NCBI GenBank assembly: GCA_951812335.1
Contig: OX638293.1
Location: forward strand, 762,501-826,500
Source of the DNA: Rhodothermales bacterium
GTDB lineage: Bacteria; Bacteroidota; Rhodothermia; Rhodothermales; VXPQ01
Length of the DNA: 64,000 nt
Direction of reading: 5' to 3'
Part shown: positions 8,099-17,674 of the stretch, piece by piece
Layout: each line of letters starts with the position of its first letter
Numbering within the stretch: the stretch's first letter is position 1
The notes under the pieces: generated by a model
Databases searched by the model: none
Told to the model about the DNA's origin: nothing
What the model saw: the letters and a program-made list of their open reading frames with translations, nothing else
Made by a program: the position numbers and the translations under genes

Positions 8099-10720
8099 GT
8101 GAAGACATTCCGACCGATCTCTTTGGCCCTTTGGGGAGCGATTGCCCTTGCATGGGCTGGTTGCGGTCCGACGGACCGGGCGGCGTTTCATGCGGCGCAT
8201 CCCGTGGTCGAACGCCCGTGGATCGGCCCGGAATACTGGTCGAATCCGCTTCAGGACTGGCGAATCCGGGACGGGCGTATCGAATGCCTGACCCGCCGTG
8301 AAAACCGGAATGTAGCGCTGCTTGTGCGGGAGGTGGCCGAAGGAAAAGGAGACGTCCATATGCGGGTTCGCCTCGGGGTCATCGCTTCCGATACGCCGCT
8401 GCCGGATTCGGGTCGGGCGGGTTTTCGTATCGGCGCGCGCGGCGCGTTCCGCGATTATCGGGATACCGCGCTGCGGGGATCCGGATTGGATGTGGGCGTG
8501 ACGGCCCTGGGCAGTTTGTTTATCGGCGGGTCTTCCGAAACCGCGAGGGGCGTGTCTTCGCCCGCGCTGTTTCCGGATGGGGTCTTTCCTGCGGAGGGCG
8601 TGTTTCTGGATATGCGGGCGGTACAACAGGAGGACGGGCGGTACAATCTCCGATTGCGGCTGGGGGGTCTGGATGGGGAGGTTCTCGGAACGATCGAGGC
8701 GCCGGTGGACGCCGATGCGTTGACCGGGGGGCTGGCGCTGGTGGTCGATTTCGATACCGCCGGGTTGTCCGGCGAGGATACGAATCGGCCGAGCTTCTGG
8801 TTCGAGGACTGGCAGGTGAACGGCACACGGGTGCGGGCATACCCCGAGCGTACATTCGGCCCCGTTCTGTTCGCTATGCACACCCTGAGCAAGGGCGCCC
8901 TTTCCATGACGGCCCAGATGCCGCCGCTCTCGGACGACGATGCGCAGGAGGTACGGCTGACGGTTCGTAACAGGGGGCAATGGGAAGAGGTCGGACAGGC
9001 CCCGATCGATCCTATGGCGCGCACGGCGACCTTTGCCGTGGCCGGTTGGCCCGATTCGCTGGATGTTTCCTATCGCCTTGCGTACGATCTGACGAGCGCG
9101 TCAGGGAATCCGGTCGAGCATGTGTTCGAAGGCACGGTCCGCCGCGATCCGGTGGACCAGGAAGAGATCGTGGTGGCGGGCTTCACGGGAAACAACGACC
9201 TCGGGTTTCCTCATGCCGATCTGGTGCGGCGCGTCGCGTGGCACGACCCGGACATTCTGCTTTTCACCGGGGACAACATTTACGAGAGCATAGGCGGCTA
9301 CGGCTATGTGGAAGGGCCGCTCGATACCGCGATGCTCGATTACCTGCGCAAGTGGTATCTCTTCGGCTGGGAATACGGCGAACTTACGAAAGATATTCCC
9401 ACGGTCGCCATTCCCGATGACCATGACGTGTATCACGGCAACGTATGGGGCGCCGGAGGCAAGGCCACCGGGCCCGGGGCTACGAAGAAAGAGCGACAGG
9501 ATACGGGCGGATATGTCATGCCGGCGTCCTGGGTGAACGCCGTGCAGCGGACGCAGACCGCGCACCTGCCGCCGCCGTACGATCCTGCGCCTGTGGAACA
9601 GGGTATAGGCGTCTATTACACCGATCTCGTGTACGGGGGCGTCAGCTTCGGGATCATCGAAGACCGCAAATGGAAAGATTCGCCGAAAATGGTGTTGCCT
9701 GCGTATCTCGACATCGAAAACGGGTGGGCGGAGAACCGGCTCACAAACCCGCCCGAGGCGCTGCGCGCGCCGACCGCCGACCTCCTGGGCCAGCGACAAC
9801 TTGATTTTCTGGAGCATTGGGCCGCGGACTGGTCGCACGGCGCGTGGATGAAATTTCTCATGTCCCAGACCATTTTCGTCAATGTGGCGACCCTGCCGCA
9901 GGCGGCTCCGAGCGATGTGGTAGTGCCCCGTCTCGAAATTTTCGACGTGAGCGAGTATGCTCCCAACGATCGCATCGTGCAGGACATGGACTCCAATGGC
10001 TGGCCGAAGCACGGGCGGGATGCCGCGATCCGGGCCATCCGCAAGGGGTTCGCTTTTCATCTTGCGGGGGATCAGCATCTCGGAAGCACGATCCGGTACG
10101 GCGTGGACGCCTGGGGCGATGCAGGCTATGCGCTGTGCGTGCCTTCCGTGGCCAATTTCTATCCCCGGCGGTGGTATCCCCCCATTCCCGGCGCCAACCG
10201 CCCGGAAGGCGCCCCGAAGAACACGGGCGATTTTCTGGACGGATTCGGCAATCACATGACGGTGCTTGCAGTTTCCAACCCCTATGAGACGGGTATGGAG
10301 CCGAGGAATCTGTACGACCGGGCTCCGGGCTACGGGATCGTGCGGCTGAACCGGGAAGCGCGTACCCTGCATATCGCCAACTGGCCTCGCCACGTGGATC
10401 CGGAAGACGGCGCGCCGTACCCCGGCTGGCCCGTCACCATCGGGCAGATGGACAATTACGGCAGAGAGGCGACAGCCTGGTTGCCGCAGATACAGGTGCG
10501 CGGGATGCTGGACCCTGTCGTGCAGGTGATCGACGAAGCTTCCGGCGAGATCGTCTACACGCTGCGCATTGCCGGGACGACATTTTCGCCGAAAGTGTTC
10601 GCCGCAGGCTCCTATACGCTGCGCGTCGGCGACCCGGACGGCGCCATGCAGACCTTCACGGGCGTTCGGAGCGCTGCGTCTCCCGATGCCTCAACGCTGG
10701 ATGTGGCGTTTGGAGGGTGA
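8099..10720 (+). CDS. PhoD-like alkaline phosphatase lipoprotein
   Basis: An 873-residue protein that starts with GTG and has a lipoprotein signal (WAGC lipobox near residue 21). The first half (about 30-330) is a beta-rich domain of unknown role; the second half carries PhoD-type metallophosphatase motifs: LFTGDNIYE, AIPDDHDVYHGN and FHLAGDQHLG, which supply Asp, Asn and His metal ligands. PhoD enzymes hydrolyse phosphomono- and diesters using Ca/Fe; here the enzyme should face the periplasm or cell exterior. It lies downstream of two sulfatases, consistent with stripping charged groups from extracellular organic matter. The exact substrate is unknown. Confidence 0.82.
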   Translation: MKTFRPISLALWGAIALAWAGCGPTDRAAFHAAHPVVERPWIGPEYWSNPLQDWRIRDGRIECLTRRENRNVALLVREVAEGKGDVHMRVRLGVIASDTPLPDSGRAGFRIGARGAFRDYRDTALRGSGLDVGVTALGSLFIGGSSETARGVSSPALFPDGVFPAEGVFLDMRAVQQEDGRYNLRLRLGGLDGEVLGTIEAPVDADALTGGLALVVDFDTAGLSGEDTNRPSFWFEDWQVNGTRVRAYPERTFGPVLFAMHTLSKGALSMTAQMPPLSDDDAQEVRLTVRNRGQWEEVGQAPIDPMARTATFAVAGWPDSLDVSYRLAYDLTSASGNPVEHVFEGTVRRDPVDQEEIVVAGFTGNNDLGFPHADLVRRVAWHDPDILLFTGDNIYESIGGYGYVEGPLDTAMLDYLRKWYLFGWEYGELTKDIPTVAIPDDHDVYHGNVWGAGGKATGPGATKKERQDTGGYVMPASWVNAVQRTQTAHLPPPYDPAPVEQGIGVYYTDLVYGGVSFGIIEDRKWKDSPKMVLPAYLDIENGWAENRLTNPPEALRAPTADLLGQRQLDFLEHWAADWSHGAWMKFLMSQTIFVNVATLPQAAPSDVVVPRLEIFDVSEYAPNDRIVQDMDSNGWPKHGRDAAIRAIRKGFAFHLAGDQHLGSTIRYGVDAWGDAGYALCVPSVANFYPRRWYPPIPGANRPEGAPKNTGDFLDGFGNHMTVLAVSNPYETGMEPRNLYDRAPGYGIVRLNREARTLHIANWPRHVDPEDGAPYPGWPVTIGQMDNYGREATAWLPQIQVRGMLDPVVQVIDEASGEIVYTLRIAGTTFSPKVFAAGSYTLRVGDPDGAMQTFTGVRSAASPDASTLDVAFGG

Positions 10721-10815
10721 GAGGGAATGCTTGCTGGCGCAGTGCGGCATGCTTCTTCTGCCGGGAATCGCCCTTCGGATTTCCAGAACAACGAGACCGG
10801 TGCTCCGGATGCTTC

Positions 10816-11964
10816 TCAGATATCTTTCAGGAGCCGGGAGGCGGCCACGGCACGGATTCGTTTTGCGAGGGGGAAACTCTCTGCGCCGGCATGAATCACA
10901 TCAATAGAATTCAGATTCAGATCGTCGAGCGCCGAACGCATCGAGGGCGTCACGGCAGGGGCCGTCGTACGTTTGATCTCGAAGCCGCGCAATCCGGACC
11001 CTTCCTGCACCACGAGGTCGATCTCCGCACCGGAATGCGTTCTCCAGAAATAACATTGCCGATCTTCCACGCCGAGCGCCAGAATCAGGTTTTCGAGAAT
11101 GAACCCCTCCCATGATGCGCCGATCTTGGGATGCCGCTCCAGTTCCAGGCGCGTGGTTACCTGGAGAAAGCGGTGCAGTACCCCGGAATCACGCAGGTAA
11201 ATCTTCGGTGATTTGACTTGGCGTTTCCCCAGATTGGCCCTCCAGGGCTTCAAACTCCGCACCATAAAGGTAGCTTCAAGAATATCCAGATACCGGCGTA
11301 CGGCGTGGTGCGAGACGCCAAAGGCTCGCCCCAACTCCGAACCGTTCCATATCTGGGCGTGATAATGGGCAAGCATAGACCAAAAGCGATCTAGCAGCGT
11401 ACTGGAGACGGCAATGCCGAATTGGGGGATGTCCCGCGCCAGAAAAGTCTGTAAAAAATCCCCGCGCCAGCGATAGCTTTCCTTATGACTGTGCGCCGTG
11501 AAAGAACGCGGGAACCCCCCTCGAAGCCAGAGAAGATCGGCCTTGTCTTCGGCAACTTCGCACAGGGAAAGTCCGGGGAGTTCATAATGGGCGATGCGGC
11601 CGGCGAGGCTCTCGGAACTTTGACGGAGCAAGGTTGGGGATGCACTGCCCAGCACCAGAAAGCGGGCCGGATTGGGCGAGCGATCGGACAACACCCGCAG
11701 GGTCGGAAAAAGCTCGGGGCGGTGCTGGATTTCGTCCAGGATCACCAGTCCGCGCAAGGAGGAAAGGGCAAGCATGGGATCGGCGAGACGCGCCAGATCG
11801 ACAGTGGATTCGAGATCGAAGAAATGTGTCGGCCCACTTCGCAGGCGAGCAATTTCCCCGGCCAGGGTCGTTTTGCCTACCTGCCGCGCCCCAAGCAAAG
11901 CCACCACCGGATTCCGGAAAATGAGTTGCTCCAATGCTTTTATATGCGCATCGCGACGGATCAT
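10816..11964 (-). CDS. AAA ATPase with DUF4143 (AAA_14 type)
   Basis: A 382-residue protein with Walker A GARQVGKTT near residue 25, Walker B VILDEIQ, and a C-terminal DUF4143 domain (HSGAEIDLVV and FEIKRT resemble a nuclease-like DxE-K arrangement). These single-gene ATPases are widespread in bacteria and archaea, frequently on mobile DNA, and have no settled function. It stands alone, convergent with the PhoD gene and divergent from the decarboxylase, which fits lateral acquisition as a one-gene cargo. Confidence 0.85.
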   Translation of the reverse strand: MIRRDAHIKALEQLIFRNPVVALLGARQVGKTTLAGEIARLRSGPTHFFDLESTVDLARLADPMLALSSLRGLVILDEIQHRPELFPTLRVLSDRSPNPARFLVLGSASPTLLRQSSESLAGRIAHYELPGLSLCEVAEDKADLLWLRGGFPRSFTAHSHKESYRWRGDFLQTFLARDIPQFGIAVSSTLLDRFWSMLAHYHAQIWNGSELGRAFGVSHHAVRRYLDILEATFMVRSLKPWRANLGKRQVKSPKIYLRDSGVLHRFLQVTTRLELERHPKIGASWEGFILENLILALGVEDRQCYFWRTHSGAEIDLVVQEGSGLRGFEIKRTTAPAVTPSMRSALDDLNLNSIDVIHAGAESFPLAKRIRAVAASRLLKDI

Positions 11965-12130
11965 ACGTGCAACGATACAAAAATTCCTTGAAAATTGGAA
12001 GGGGGTCGTCCAATTTTCAGGGTTCTTAAAACAAGCGACATACTGAAAAACATGAAACGGAAGATTTAGAAATCAATGGGCGATCTCCTATTTTTCAAAC
12101 CTCTTCCAAACATAAGGATCCATACGCATC

Positions 12131-13597
12131 ATGCCTGATCTCCCCGAATCTCCGCCGGCAGGCGACCTGGAATCCGAAGAGTTCCGTCGTGCGGGGCACG
12201 CCGTCATAGACTGGATCGCCGACTACATTGCGCATCCGGAACGGCTGCGCGTGCAGCCCGATGTCGAATCTGGGGCGCTGCTCGACAAGTTGCCGGAGGA
12301 AGCGCCTGTCCGTCCGTCTCCGCAGGGCGATATTCTCGCCGATTTCGAGCGCACCATCGTGCCCCACGCGATGCACTGGAATCATCCCGGTTTCATGGGA
12401 TATTTCTCTGCCGGCGGGTCGTTTCCGGGGGTGCTGGCGGAAACCCTGATCGCTGCGCTGAACAACATCGGCCTGATGTGGAGTTCGTCGCCTGCCCTGA
12501 CCGAACTCGAAGAAAAAACCTTGCAATGGCTGGCCAAGCTGTTGGGGTTGCCGCTTTCCTGGTTCGGCATGATCCATGGAACGGCTTCCACGGCCAGCCT
12601 CCATGCGATGATCGCTGCGCGCGAATTCGCCGCCTCCGCGGCCAGAAAAGAAGGATCGGCGCTGGACCTCAACCGCCTGGTCATTTATACGTCGGAGCAC
12701 GCGCATTCATCCGTCGAAAAAACCACGGCGGCCCTTGGCCTCGGCTGGGAAGCGTGCCGCAAGATCGAGGTGGACGAGCGGTACGCCGTGAAGCCCGATG
12801 CGCTGCGCGAGGCGATCGCTTCGGACCTGCGAAACGGTTTTGCTCCCATTGCGGTCGTTGCGACGATAGGCACTACGGGGTGTACGGCGGTGGATCCGGT
12901 TTCCGCCATCGCGGATGTTGCCGCCGAACATGCGCTCTGGCTGCACATCGATGCGGCCTATGCGGGCGCGTCCGCCATGCTTCCGGAGATGCGCCATCAT
13001 TTTGCAGGGTGCGAGCGCGCCGACTCGTTCGTCGTCAATCCCCACAAGTGGATGTTCGTCCCCATGGACCTGACGGCATTCTATACGGCGCGTCCGGAAT
13101 ATCTGCGGGACGCCCTCTCGCTGGTGCCGGAGTACCTGCGGAGCCGCGAATACTCCCGGACCGTCAATTATATGGAGTACGCCATCCCGCTGGGGCGCCG
13201 GTTTCGCGCCCTGAAACTCTGGTACGTACTGCGTTCACTCGGCGCCGAACGCATTGCGGACACCCTGCGCGAGCACATCCGGCTTGCCCGCCTCCTTGCC
13301 GGGTGGGTCGATGCCTCCCCCGGCTTCGAGCGCTTGGCCCCGACCGATTTTTCGCTCGTCTGTCTTCGTTTCCGTCCCGAGGGCGCCAGTGAAGAAGAGA
13401 CCGACGCCGCCAACGAGCGCCTCCTGCACGCGATCAACGAAACCGGCGAGTTCTTCCTTTCCCATACCAAATTACGGGGACGGTACACGATACGGGTCGC
13501 TATCGGGAATCTGCGTACGACGGAAGAGCATGTCCGCCGCCTTTGGGAACTTCTGCAGGAACTGGCAGCGGATGCGGAGTCTGCAGGTGGGCGTTAG
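12131..13597 (+). CDS. PLP-dependent aromatic L-amino-acid decarboxylase family protein
   Basis: A 488-residue group II decarboxylase. NPHKWMF contains the lysine that binds pyridoxal phosphate, HIDAAYAGAS contains the Asp that pairs with the ring nitrogen, and HWNHPGFMGYF near the N-terminus is the substrate-side segment of aromatic L-amino-acid (DOPA/tryptophan/tyrosine) decarboxylases. The enzyme would release CO2 to yield an aromatic amine in the cytosol. No transporter or partner lies beside it, so the physiological substrate stays open. Confidence 0.88.
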   Translation: MPDLPESPPAGDLESEEFRRAGHAVIDWIADYIAHPERLRVQPDVESGALLDKLPEEAPVRPSPQGDILADFERTIVPHAMHWNHPGFMGYFSAGGSFPGVLAETLIAALNNIGLMWSSSPALTELEEKTLQWLAKLLGLPLSWFGMIHGTASTASLHAMIAAREFAASAARKEGSALDLNRLVIYTSEHAHSSVEKTTAALGLGWEACRKIEVDERYAVKPDALREAIASDLRNGFAPIAVVATIGTTGCTAVDPVSAIADVAAEHALWLHIDAAYAGASAMLPEMRHHFAGCERADSFVVNPHKWMFVPMDLTAFYTARPEYLRDALSLVPEYLRSREYSRTVNYMEYAIPLGRRFRALKLWYVLRSLGAERIADTLREHIRLARLLAGWVDASPGFERLAPTDFSLVCLRFRPEGASEEETDAANERLLHAINETGEFFLSHTKLRGRYTIRVAIGNLRTTEEHVRRLWELLQELAADAESAGGR

Positions 13598-13679
13598 AAC
13601 GCTCATTGCGCATCCGGCATGCGGGTTTACGGTCTGAAAGGCTGGCGGGGCTTGGTCAGCGCGGGGCGCAAAGGCCAAC

Positions 13680-13727
13680 TATGCAGAAATTGCATAAAAA
13701 GAGAGGGCATTATGCAAAAAATGCATA
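13680..13727. promoter_or_regulatory. Paired TATGCA-N5-TGCATA palindromes, second site
   Basis: TATGCAGAAATTGCATA at 13680 and TATGCAAAAAATGCATA at 13711 again start 31 bp apart, as at 4740-4787, and the bases between them are similarly purine-rich. The pair lies in the 252-bp gap between the decarboxylase and the yceI-like gene. A shared regulator site or a mobile repeat are both possible. Confidence 0.5.
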
Positions 13728-13849
13728 GATGACGAGTTTTTGCGAGGCTGTCCGGAAAAATGGCGCAGCCTTATGTTCGCAGAACCGTACGGCCCGAATA
13801 CGGTAGAACACACGCATTTATTTCACATATTCACAACCTTTTTCGCACC

Positions 13850-14467
13850 ATGAAATCCATTCGTTTTCTTACCGCCGCCTTTTTGGCCACCGCTTTCCTT
13901 TTGACCGGCGCAGCGCTTCCGGTTCACGATCGCGCCGAAGTCGTCACCTTCCATCCGGACAAGACCCATTCCAACGTCGGGTTCAAGGTTCGTCATCTCG
14001 GAATTTCCAATGTGCGCGGCGCTTTCGGCGAGTACGACGCCACGGTGCAGTTCGATCCGGAAGACCTGAGTACGCTCTCCGTGGAGGCGACCATCCGGAC
14101 AAGCAGCGTCGACACCGGGAACGAGCGCCGCGACAACCATCTTCGCTCGGACGATTTTTTCAATGCCGAGGAATACCCGGAACTGCGGTTCGTGAGCAAG
14201 GAGGTTCGCGATCTTGAGGACGGCGAATTTAAGCTCGTTGGCGAATTGACCATCCGGGACGTTACAAAGGAGATCGCACTGGACGCCGAATTCCTGGGCA
14301 TGGCCGCGGGTCGAGAGGGACGGAAGGCCGGGTTCGAGGCGAGGACGACGATCGACCGTTTCGAGTACAATCTGAAATTCGACAGGCTGACGGAAACCGG
14401 CGGTCTGGTAGTAGGAAGCGACGTGGAGATCGTTCTGGAAATGGAGCTCGACGAGCAAGCCGGATAA
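13850..14467 (+). CDS. Exported YceI-family protein
   Basis: A 205-residue protein. The start at 13850 is chosen because it begins a typical signal peptide; the ATG-like codons further upstream lead into non-hydrophobic sequence. The mature part has the YceI lipocalin-like pattern: FHPDKTHSNVGFKVRHLG at the start, RDNHLRSDDFFNAEEYP in the middle, and a final strand VGSDVEIVLEMEL. YceI proteins bind isoprenoid-type lipids in the periplasm; the ligand here is unknown. It is followed by doxX and DUF4199 genes in the same direction. Confidence 0.9.
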   Translation: MKSIRFLTAAFLATAFLLTGAALPVHDRAEVVTFHPDKTHSNVGFKVRHLGISNVRGAFGEYDATVQFDPEDLSTLSVEATIRTSSVDTGNERRDNHLRSDDFFNAEEYPELRFVSKEVRDLEDGEFKLVGELTIRDVTKEIALDAEFLGMAAGREGRKAGFEARTTIDRFEYNLKFDRLTETGGLVVGSDVEIVLEMELDEQAG

Positions 14468-14566
14468 TCCGTCCCGGAGATGTGCAGTCCGTTCCGGATG
14501 TCGGACGCTCTCGCGGGGATATTAGTTGCCGGGAAAAGGAGGGGAACAGTAATCGGGACTTGCTTT

Positions 14567-14580
14567 TGTAAGCGCTTTCG
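14567..14580. promoter_or_regulatory. Possible LacI-family operator upstream of doxX-like gene
   Basis: TGTAAGCGCTTTCG is a near-palindrome around AAGCGCTT and matches the general LacI/GalR operator pattern (TG-AA-CG-TT-CA) except at the last base. It lies 43 bp before the doxX-like start. A single occurrence cannot prove regulation. Confidence 0.3.
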
Positions 14581-14622
14581 CCTAACTAATAAGGGTGTTT
14601 CTTAACCAATCCCTTCGGAAAG

Positions 14623-15036
14623 ATGTCAAATTTTTTTAATTCCCCCACTGGTCGCTCCATTCGGAGCATTACCCATGCGTTTGCGCGCATTCTTATCGGC
14701 CTTTTGTTCATGCAACACGGCGCCCAGAAACTCTTCGGCTGGTTTGGCGGTATGGGCGAAGCCGGGGGATCGGCGGAATTGTTCTCGCTCATGGGGCTTG
14801 CAGGCGTACTTGAATTTTTCGGTGGCCTGCTTGTCGTCGTGGGACTTCTGACCACCCCGGTTGCAGCCATTCTTGCGCTCATGATGCTTGTGGCCTATTT
14901 CATGGCCCATGCGCCGCAAGGCGGCCTGCCGATTCAGAACCATGGAGAACTTGCGCTGCTGTATATGTGCGCGTTCGGTTTGCTCGCGGTGTACGGTCCC
15001 GGCCCGGCCAGCCTGGAAGGGAAATTGAAAAAGTAG
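14623..15036 (+). CDS. DoxX-family membrane protein
   Basis: A 137-residue protein with four hydrophobic segments. The opening RILIGLLFMQHGAQKLFGWFGG is the recognisable first membrane segment of DoxX-like proteins, followed by GVLEFFGGLLVVVGLLT. The family is a small inner-membrane group linked in some bacteria to quinone or thiosulfate oxidation and to oxidative stress; its reaction here is unknown. It is 10 bp upstream of the DUF4199 gene and probably cotranscribed with it. Confidence 0.88.
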   Translation: MSNFFNSPTGRSIRSITHAFARILIGLLFMQHGAQKLFGWFGGMGEAGGSAELFSLMGLAGVLEFFGGLLVVVGLLTTPVAAILALMMLVAYFMAHAPQGGLPIQNHGELALLYMCAFGLLAVYGPGPASLEGKLKK

Positions 15037-15046
15037 GTATGGGATC

Positions 15047-15592
15047 ATGAAGCGGATGTTGCTTTACTACGGCGGGATCGGCGCCGCCATCATGATCGGC
15101 GTCAACCTGCTCGTGCTGCTCGTCACGGGCATCCCCGATGCGGAGGATTTCGCGATGGGCGAGATCGTCGGGTACACGACGATCGTGGCTGCGCTCGCCA
15201 TTCCCATCTATCTCGGCGTCAAGGAATACCGGGACAAGATGTCCGGCGGCGGCATTTCCTTCGGGAAAGCCTGGCTGGTGGGTATCGTCGTCACCGAACT
15301 TCCGGCCGTTGCCTTCGCCGCCTACAATCTGCTCTATGTGAAAGTCATCGACCCCGATTTCACGCAGAAGTACATGGATTACCAGACGGAGTTGGCCCGC
15401 GCATCCATGACGGCGGAAGAATTTCAGGTATTCGAAAGCACGATGGCGTCCCAAAATATCCTGCTGACCAATATCGCCTTTCAAACGGTCGTGATGTATG
15501 TGACCGTGCTGCTGATCGGCATCGGGCTTTCTCTCCTTCTGGCGATCTTTTTGAGGCGCAAGGCGCAGGCGGCGGAAGATGTACTCGCCTGA
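15047..15592 (+). CDS. DUF4199 membrane protein
   Basis: A 181-residue protein with four predicted membrane helices (about 5-25, 38-57, 72-95 and 146-170) and the YLGVKEYRDK / GISFGKAW segment characteristic of DUF4199 proteins in Bacteroidota. Function is unknown. An N-terminal copy of this gene with nearly the same DNA sequence, lacking its middle, is present at 24998-25228. Confidence 0.82.
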   Translation: MKRMLLYYGGIGAAIMIGVNLLVLLVTGIPDAEDFAMGEIVGYTTIVAALAIPIYLGVKEYRDKMSGGGISFGKAWLVGIVVTELPAVAFAAYNLLYVKVIDPDFTQKYMDYQTELARASMTAEEFQVFESTMASQNILLTNIAFQTVVMYVTVLLIGIGLSLLLAIFLRRKAQAAEDVLA

Positions 15593-15698
15593 TCTCTCCT
15601 TTCGTTCTCTTTTCTCTCAGGAGATTTTTCCGAAGCGCGACGCGGGCGAGGCGATACAGCCAGTAAATCTTTCGTAATTGCGCACAAGACAGTCCGTG

Positions 15699-17396
15699 CT
15701 ACCTTGCCCGGCGCGCAGGGTCCGGCCAGCGAATTTCGACGCCCTGCCGCCTCAGGGATTGCTGGAAATCTTCCAGTAATTGCGGCTTGGCGCGTACTTG
15801 CCGGGGTGCATGATTCCCGTGCTTGCAGAACGCCGCCAGTTGGCCCGCGGCTTCCCCGATATTCCACTCCACAGGATGCAGGCGATAGCACCCGTTCGTA
15901 ATGTGCGTCGTTCCGATGTTCTTGGCGGCGGGCAGCAGGTTCTCCATGCGCACGGGAAGCAGGGCGCCCAGAGGAATTTCAAAGGGCAGGGACCCGATGT
16001 CGATATAATTATCCCCGCCGGTGGACGGGTGCAGGTCGATGCGGTAACTGCCGATCCCTACGGAGTCCGGGAAAGAGGCGGCGGTAACTTCTCCTTGCGG
16101 CAAGCCCGTCTCCGCCATGCGCGCCTCCACGCCCACATGCTGTTCGAGCACGGTGAATTCGGCCCGGATACGCCGCGCCTCGCGAATGTACGGTCGTTTT
16201 GCAAATCCGTGCCGGGTACCCGTCAGATCGCCGCGCAGCCGCAGGCCGGGCCAGCCCTCGCCCCCATCGGGTCGGGGGGCTTCCGTTTGCAACCAGTAGA
16301 AGAGCGATCGACTCAGACCCAGCGCCCCGTCGAGATGCCGGGCTTTCTCCGCCTTGTCGACATCCACGAAATTGCCCAGGAGGTAATCGTTCTGCGGCCA
16401 GTTGACCAGGGTGACGCCGCCCGGATACGTTCCCGGCGCAAAGTTCGCCGGGTCAATGAGGCGCCGGTAGGTCCACCATCCCCCGTCGTCCGTCCGCGGG
16501 TCGAACGGCAGCGTGCGCGGTTCGAGCGTAATCGGATGGCTATAGGTGAAACTCAGCAGGGGCCCGGGCCAGGGGGGCGCGAGGTCGGGCGCGTAGTCGC
16601 GCCAGAATGCGTACTCGGCGGGCCGTTCAATGACGTGATTTTCTCCGTCCACATGCTCCATGGCGAAGCACCAGGTGGCCGCCTGCATATTTTGCGGTTG
16701 CGGCCCGGCGGGGGCATGCGGTTCGCCGGTCTGATCCATCGATTCCGCCCCGGTTACGTATTCGACCCCGGCCAGCGGGAGCACATCTCCGAGTTCCGTG
16801 GCGTCGATAAAGAAGGGGGCGGTCAATTCGGTTTCGTTGCCCATGCGCCCGTCGCGCATGCGCACGGATTCGATGCGGTTGCCCGTGACGCTTGCGGAAA
16901 TGCACACATGCTCCAGCAATACGGTAAGCTGCCCGCTGCTTACATACCGGGCCAGCATTTCTTCCAGCACGGCCAGCGCGACGCGGGGTTCGTGGCAGAT
17001 GCGCGAAACCCCGCAATTTCCCGGATTGAACGGGTCCGGCGCCCCTCCGGCCAGCGGATAGGCCTCTCGGTAAAAGGCCCGCACCCGCCGCCGGAAATCG
17101 AGGTACGAAGCGGGCGCCCCGAACTGTTCGATCCACGGGTGTTCGTCGGGGGGAACCGCCTGCTGGGTCAATTGCCCGCCGATCCAGTCCGTTTCTTCTG
17201 TCAGAATAACCCGGGATCCGCTGCGCAAGGCCCCCAGCGCTGCCGCCACGCCGCCTGTGCCTCCGCCAATGATCACCACATCGGCGCACCGCTCGCGGGC
17301 CGGGGGGTACGGAGGGTCGAGCAGGGCTTGGCGCGCGCCCAGCGTTCCGATTCCGGCGACCGTAGCCAGACTGCAAAGAAAATTTCTGCGATCCAT
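15699..17396 (-). CDS. Tat-exported FAD-dependent oxidoreductase
   Basis: A 565-residue flavoprotein. The start at 17396 gives a twin-arginine signal (DRRNFLCSL, then a hydrophobic stretch). A classical dinucleotide-binding motif follows, VVIIGGGTGGVAAALGA, then ETDWIGGQLTQQAVPPDEH, typical of the FAD_oxidored family often annotated as xanthan-lyase-like or NAD(P)-binding proteins. The C-terminal part has NIGTTHITNGCYRLHPVEWNIGEA-type sequence closing the FAD site (shown here in pieces). Export by Tat suggests that it folds with FAD in the cytosol and works in the periplasm. The substrate is unknown. Confidence 0.85.
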   Translation of the reverse strand: MDRRNFLCSLATVAGIGTLGARQALLDPPYPPARERCADVVIIGGGTGGVAAALGALRSGSRVILTEETDWIGGQLTQQAVPPDEHPWIEQFGAPASYLDFRRRVRAFYREAYPLAGGAPDPFNPGNCGVSRICHEPRVALAVLEEMLARYVSSGQLTVLLEHVCISASVTGNRIESVRMRDGRMGNETELTAPFFIDATELGDVLPLAGVEYVTGAESMDQTGEPHAPAGPQPQNMQAATWCFAMEHVDGENHVIERPAEYAFWRDYAPDLAPPWPGPLLSFTYSHPITLEPRTLPFDPRTDDGGWWTYRRLIDPANFAPGTYPGGVTLVNWPQNDYLLGNFVDVDKAEKARHLDGALGLSRSLFYWLQTEAPRPDGGEGWPGLRLRGDLTGTRHGFAKRPYIREARRIRAEFTVLEQHVGVEARMAETGLPQGEVTAASFPDSVGIGSYRIDLHPSTGGDNYIDIGSLPFEIPLGALLPVRMENLLPAAKNIGTTHITNGCYRLHPVEWNIGEAAGQLAAFCKHGNHAPRQVRAKPQLLEDFQQSLRRQGVEIRWPDPARRAR

Positions 17397-17483
17397 CGAA
17401 TCCGTAATCAATACCGGTCAAACAGGGACAAAACTCCTTGTGAAGATCTGCCGTCCATGATACGAATCACGCCGGTGGTTCGT

Positions 17484-17582
17484 TATAGGATACTCTGATT
17501 AAGTCCTCGCAGCCTCCCGAAGGGCACTTCCTGTGCGAACGTGAAGTGCTGAGCGAAGCGGTTTTGATCAGAGTATCCTATA
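17484..17582. repeat. Mid-length copy of the dispersed element (E5)
   Basis: About 99 bp bounded by TATAGGATACTCTGATTAAG and the complementary right end TTGATCAGAGTATCCTATA. The interior (GCCTCCCGAAGGGC and CGTGAAGTGCTG) is shared with the 260-bp copy E1, showing that they are one family. It sits between two divergent genes, so it could overlap their promoters. Confidence 0.8.
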
Positions 17583-17674
17583 GTATCTTGTTGCATGGTG
17601 TCCGGCTACCGTATTCCGCCGACCGGCTTTCATGGTATCCGGCCTCGCATCAACGTCCCGCTGTTTCATCCGGT

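Noticed and set aside
14567-14580. A firm assignment of a LacI-type regulon around doxX
   Set aside because: Only one imperfect site and no LacI-family regulator gene in the window; kept as a low-confidence site only.
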